In this document: piece after piece, positions 63,758-64,000 of the stretch
How the letters are laid out: each line of letters begins with the position of its first letter
Numbering within the stretch: position 1 is the stretch's first letter
NCBI GenBank assembly: GCA_034423115.1
Contig: DAOUJD010000066.1
Coordinates: 19,964-83,963 of the forward strand
DNA: 64,000 bases
Direction of reading: 5' to 3'
Source: Bin87 sp034423115
GTDB lineage: Bacteria > Chloroflexota > Dehalococcoidia > Lucifugimonadales > UBA3495
The notes under the pieces: model-generated
Told to the model about the DNA's origin: nothing
Databases searched by the model: none
Seen by the model: only the letters and a program-made list of their open reading frames with translations
Program-made: the position numbers and the translations under genes

Positions 63758-64000
63758 TTTTGGATCGCCTCCTGTTTTCGGGTTATTGTGGCTAGCGGCA
63801 CGACCAAATTAATGCGCCGAGCCGCATTGCCGGCGGTATTTTAGCGCATCCGGCGCTGGAACGCGTTGACTCCGTAGTCGTGGAGGCCCAGGACGATTGC
63901 AAAGTCAGGGTAGATGTCCTGCCAGGTGGGCTATAGTCTGTTGCGGGCGAAAACAGCTGGTCTTGGCGCGCAAAGGCAGGGACATTCGTTGTGGAAGCCA

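Noticed and set aside
1..64000. CRISPR array or prophage
   Set aside because: No regularly spaced direct repeats and no phage structural genes were seen.

Overview
The window looks like a chromosomal segment of a Chloroflexota bacterium, most likely Dehalococcoidia of the SAR202 type. This is inferred from gene content: a DUF2298 (YYY) membrane protein, several luciferase-like F420/flavin monooxygenases, DnaD/DnaC-style replication loading, RNase Y with YmdB, a large Alu-containing SRP RNA, a TRAP transporter and MmgE/PrpD. G+C is moderately high. TTG start codons with good Shine-Dalgarno sites occur repeatedly (speD, a glutaredoxin, dctQ, a CMD protein). The species cannot be named from sequence alone.

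0-10.4 kb: end of a DUF2298 protein, a Gfo/Idh/MocA oxidoreductase, then a long minus-strand block: speD-speE, and rplI-dnaB-dnaD-dnaC running into a conserved unknown and a selenoprotein of the UGSC family. The UGSC gene is split by an in-frame TGA that reads U-G-S-C, with a hairpin placed as a bacterial SECIS would be.

10.4-15.8 kb is a decayed accessory island: a 233-bp tandem duplication, remnants of two transposases, a foldback repeat, and a type ISP restriction/helicase gene reduced to its two ends. Between those ends lie an unknown gene and a tRNA with a serine-type body but a CAA (Leu) anticodon.

15.8-41.6 kb is mostly housekeeping: radical SAM-fabF-recJ, then SRP RNA-rsmA-ispE-lgt, an LLM monooxygenase, an NDUFA9-like protein-folC-fabF, rny-ymdB-PHP-plsY-B-box protein, recA-recX, a glutaredoxin related to the UXX-star selenoproteins, a nucleotidyltransferase-MoxR pair, and the TRAP permeases.

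41.6-64 kb is metabolic: two TRAP binding proteins (one without an export signal), small ORFs, a PcaC/PcaD-like pair, an HPP membrane protein, MmgE/PrpD and an SDR that suggest uptake and breakdown of an organic acid, then LLM enzymes, an aminotransferase, a nitroreductase, argG and argD flanking a DUF433/DUF5615 toxin-antitoxin-like pair, and a final run of LLM-dehydrogenase-quinone reductase-methyltransferase-LLM-cupin. The items most worth a second look are the UGSC selenoprotein locus, the serine-body/Leu-anticodon tRNA, the SRP RNA with an unusual tetraloop touching rsmA, and the tandem-ATPase helicase loader.
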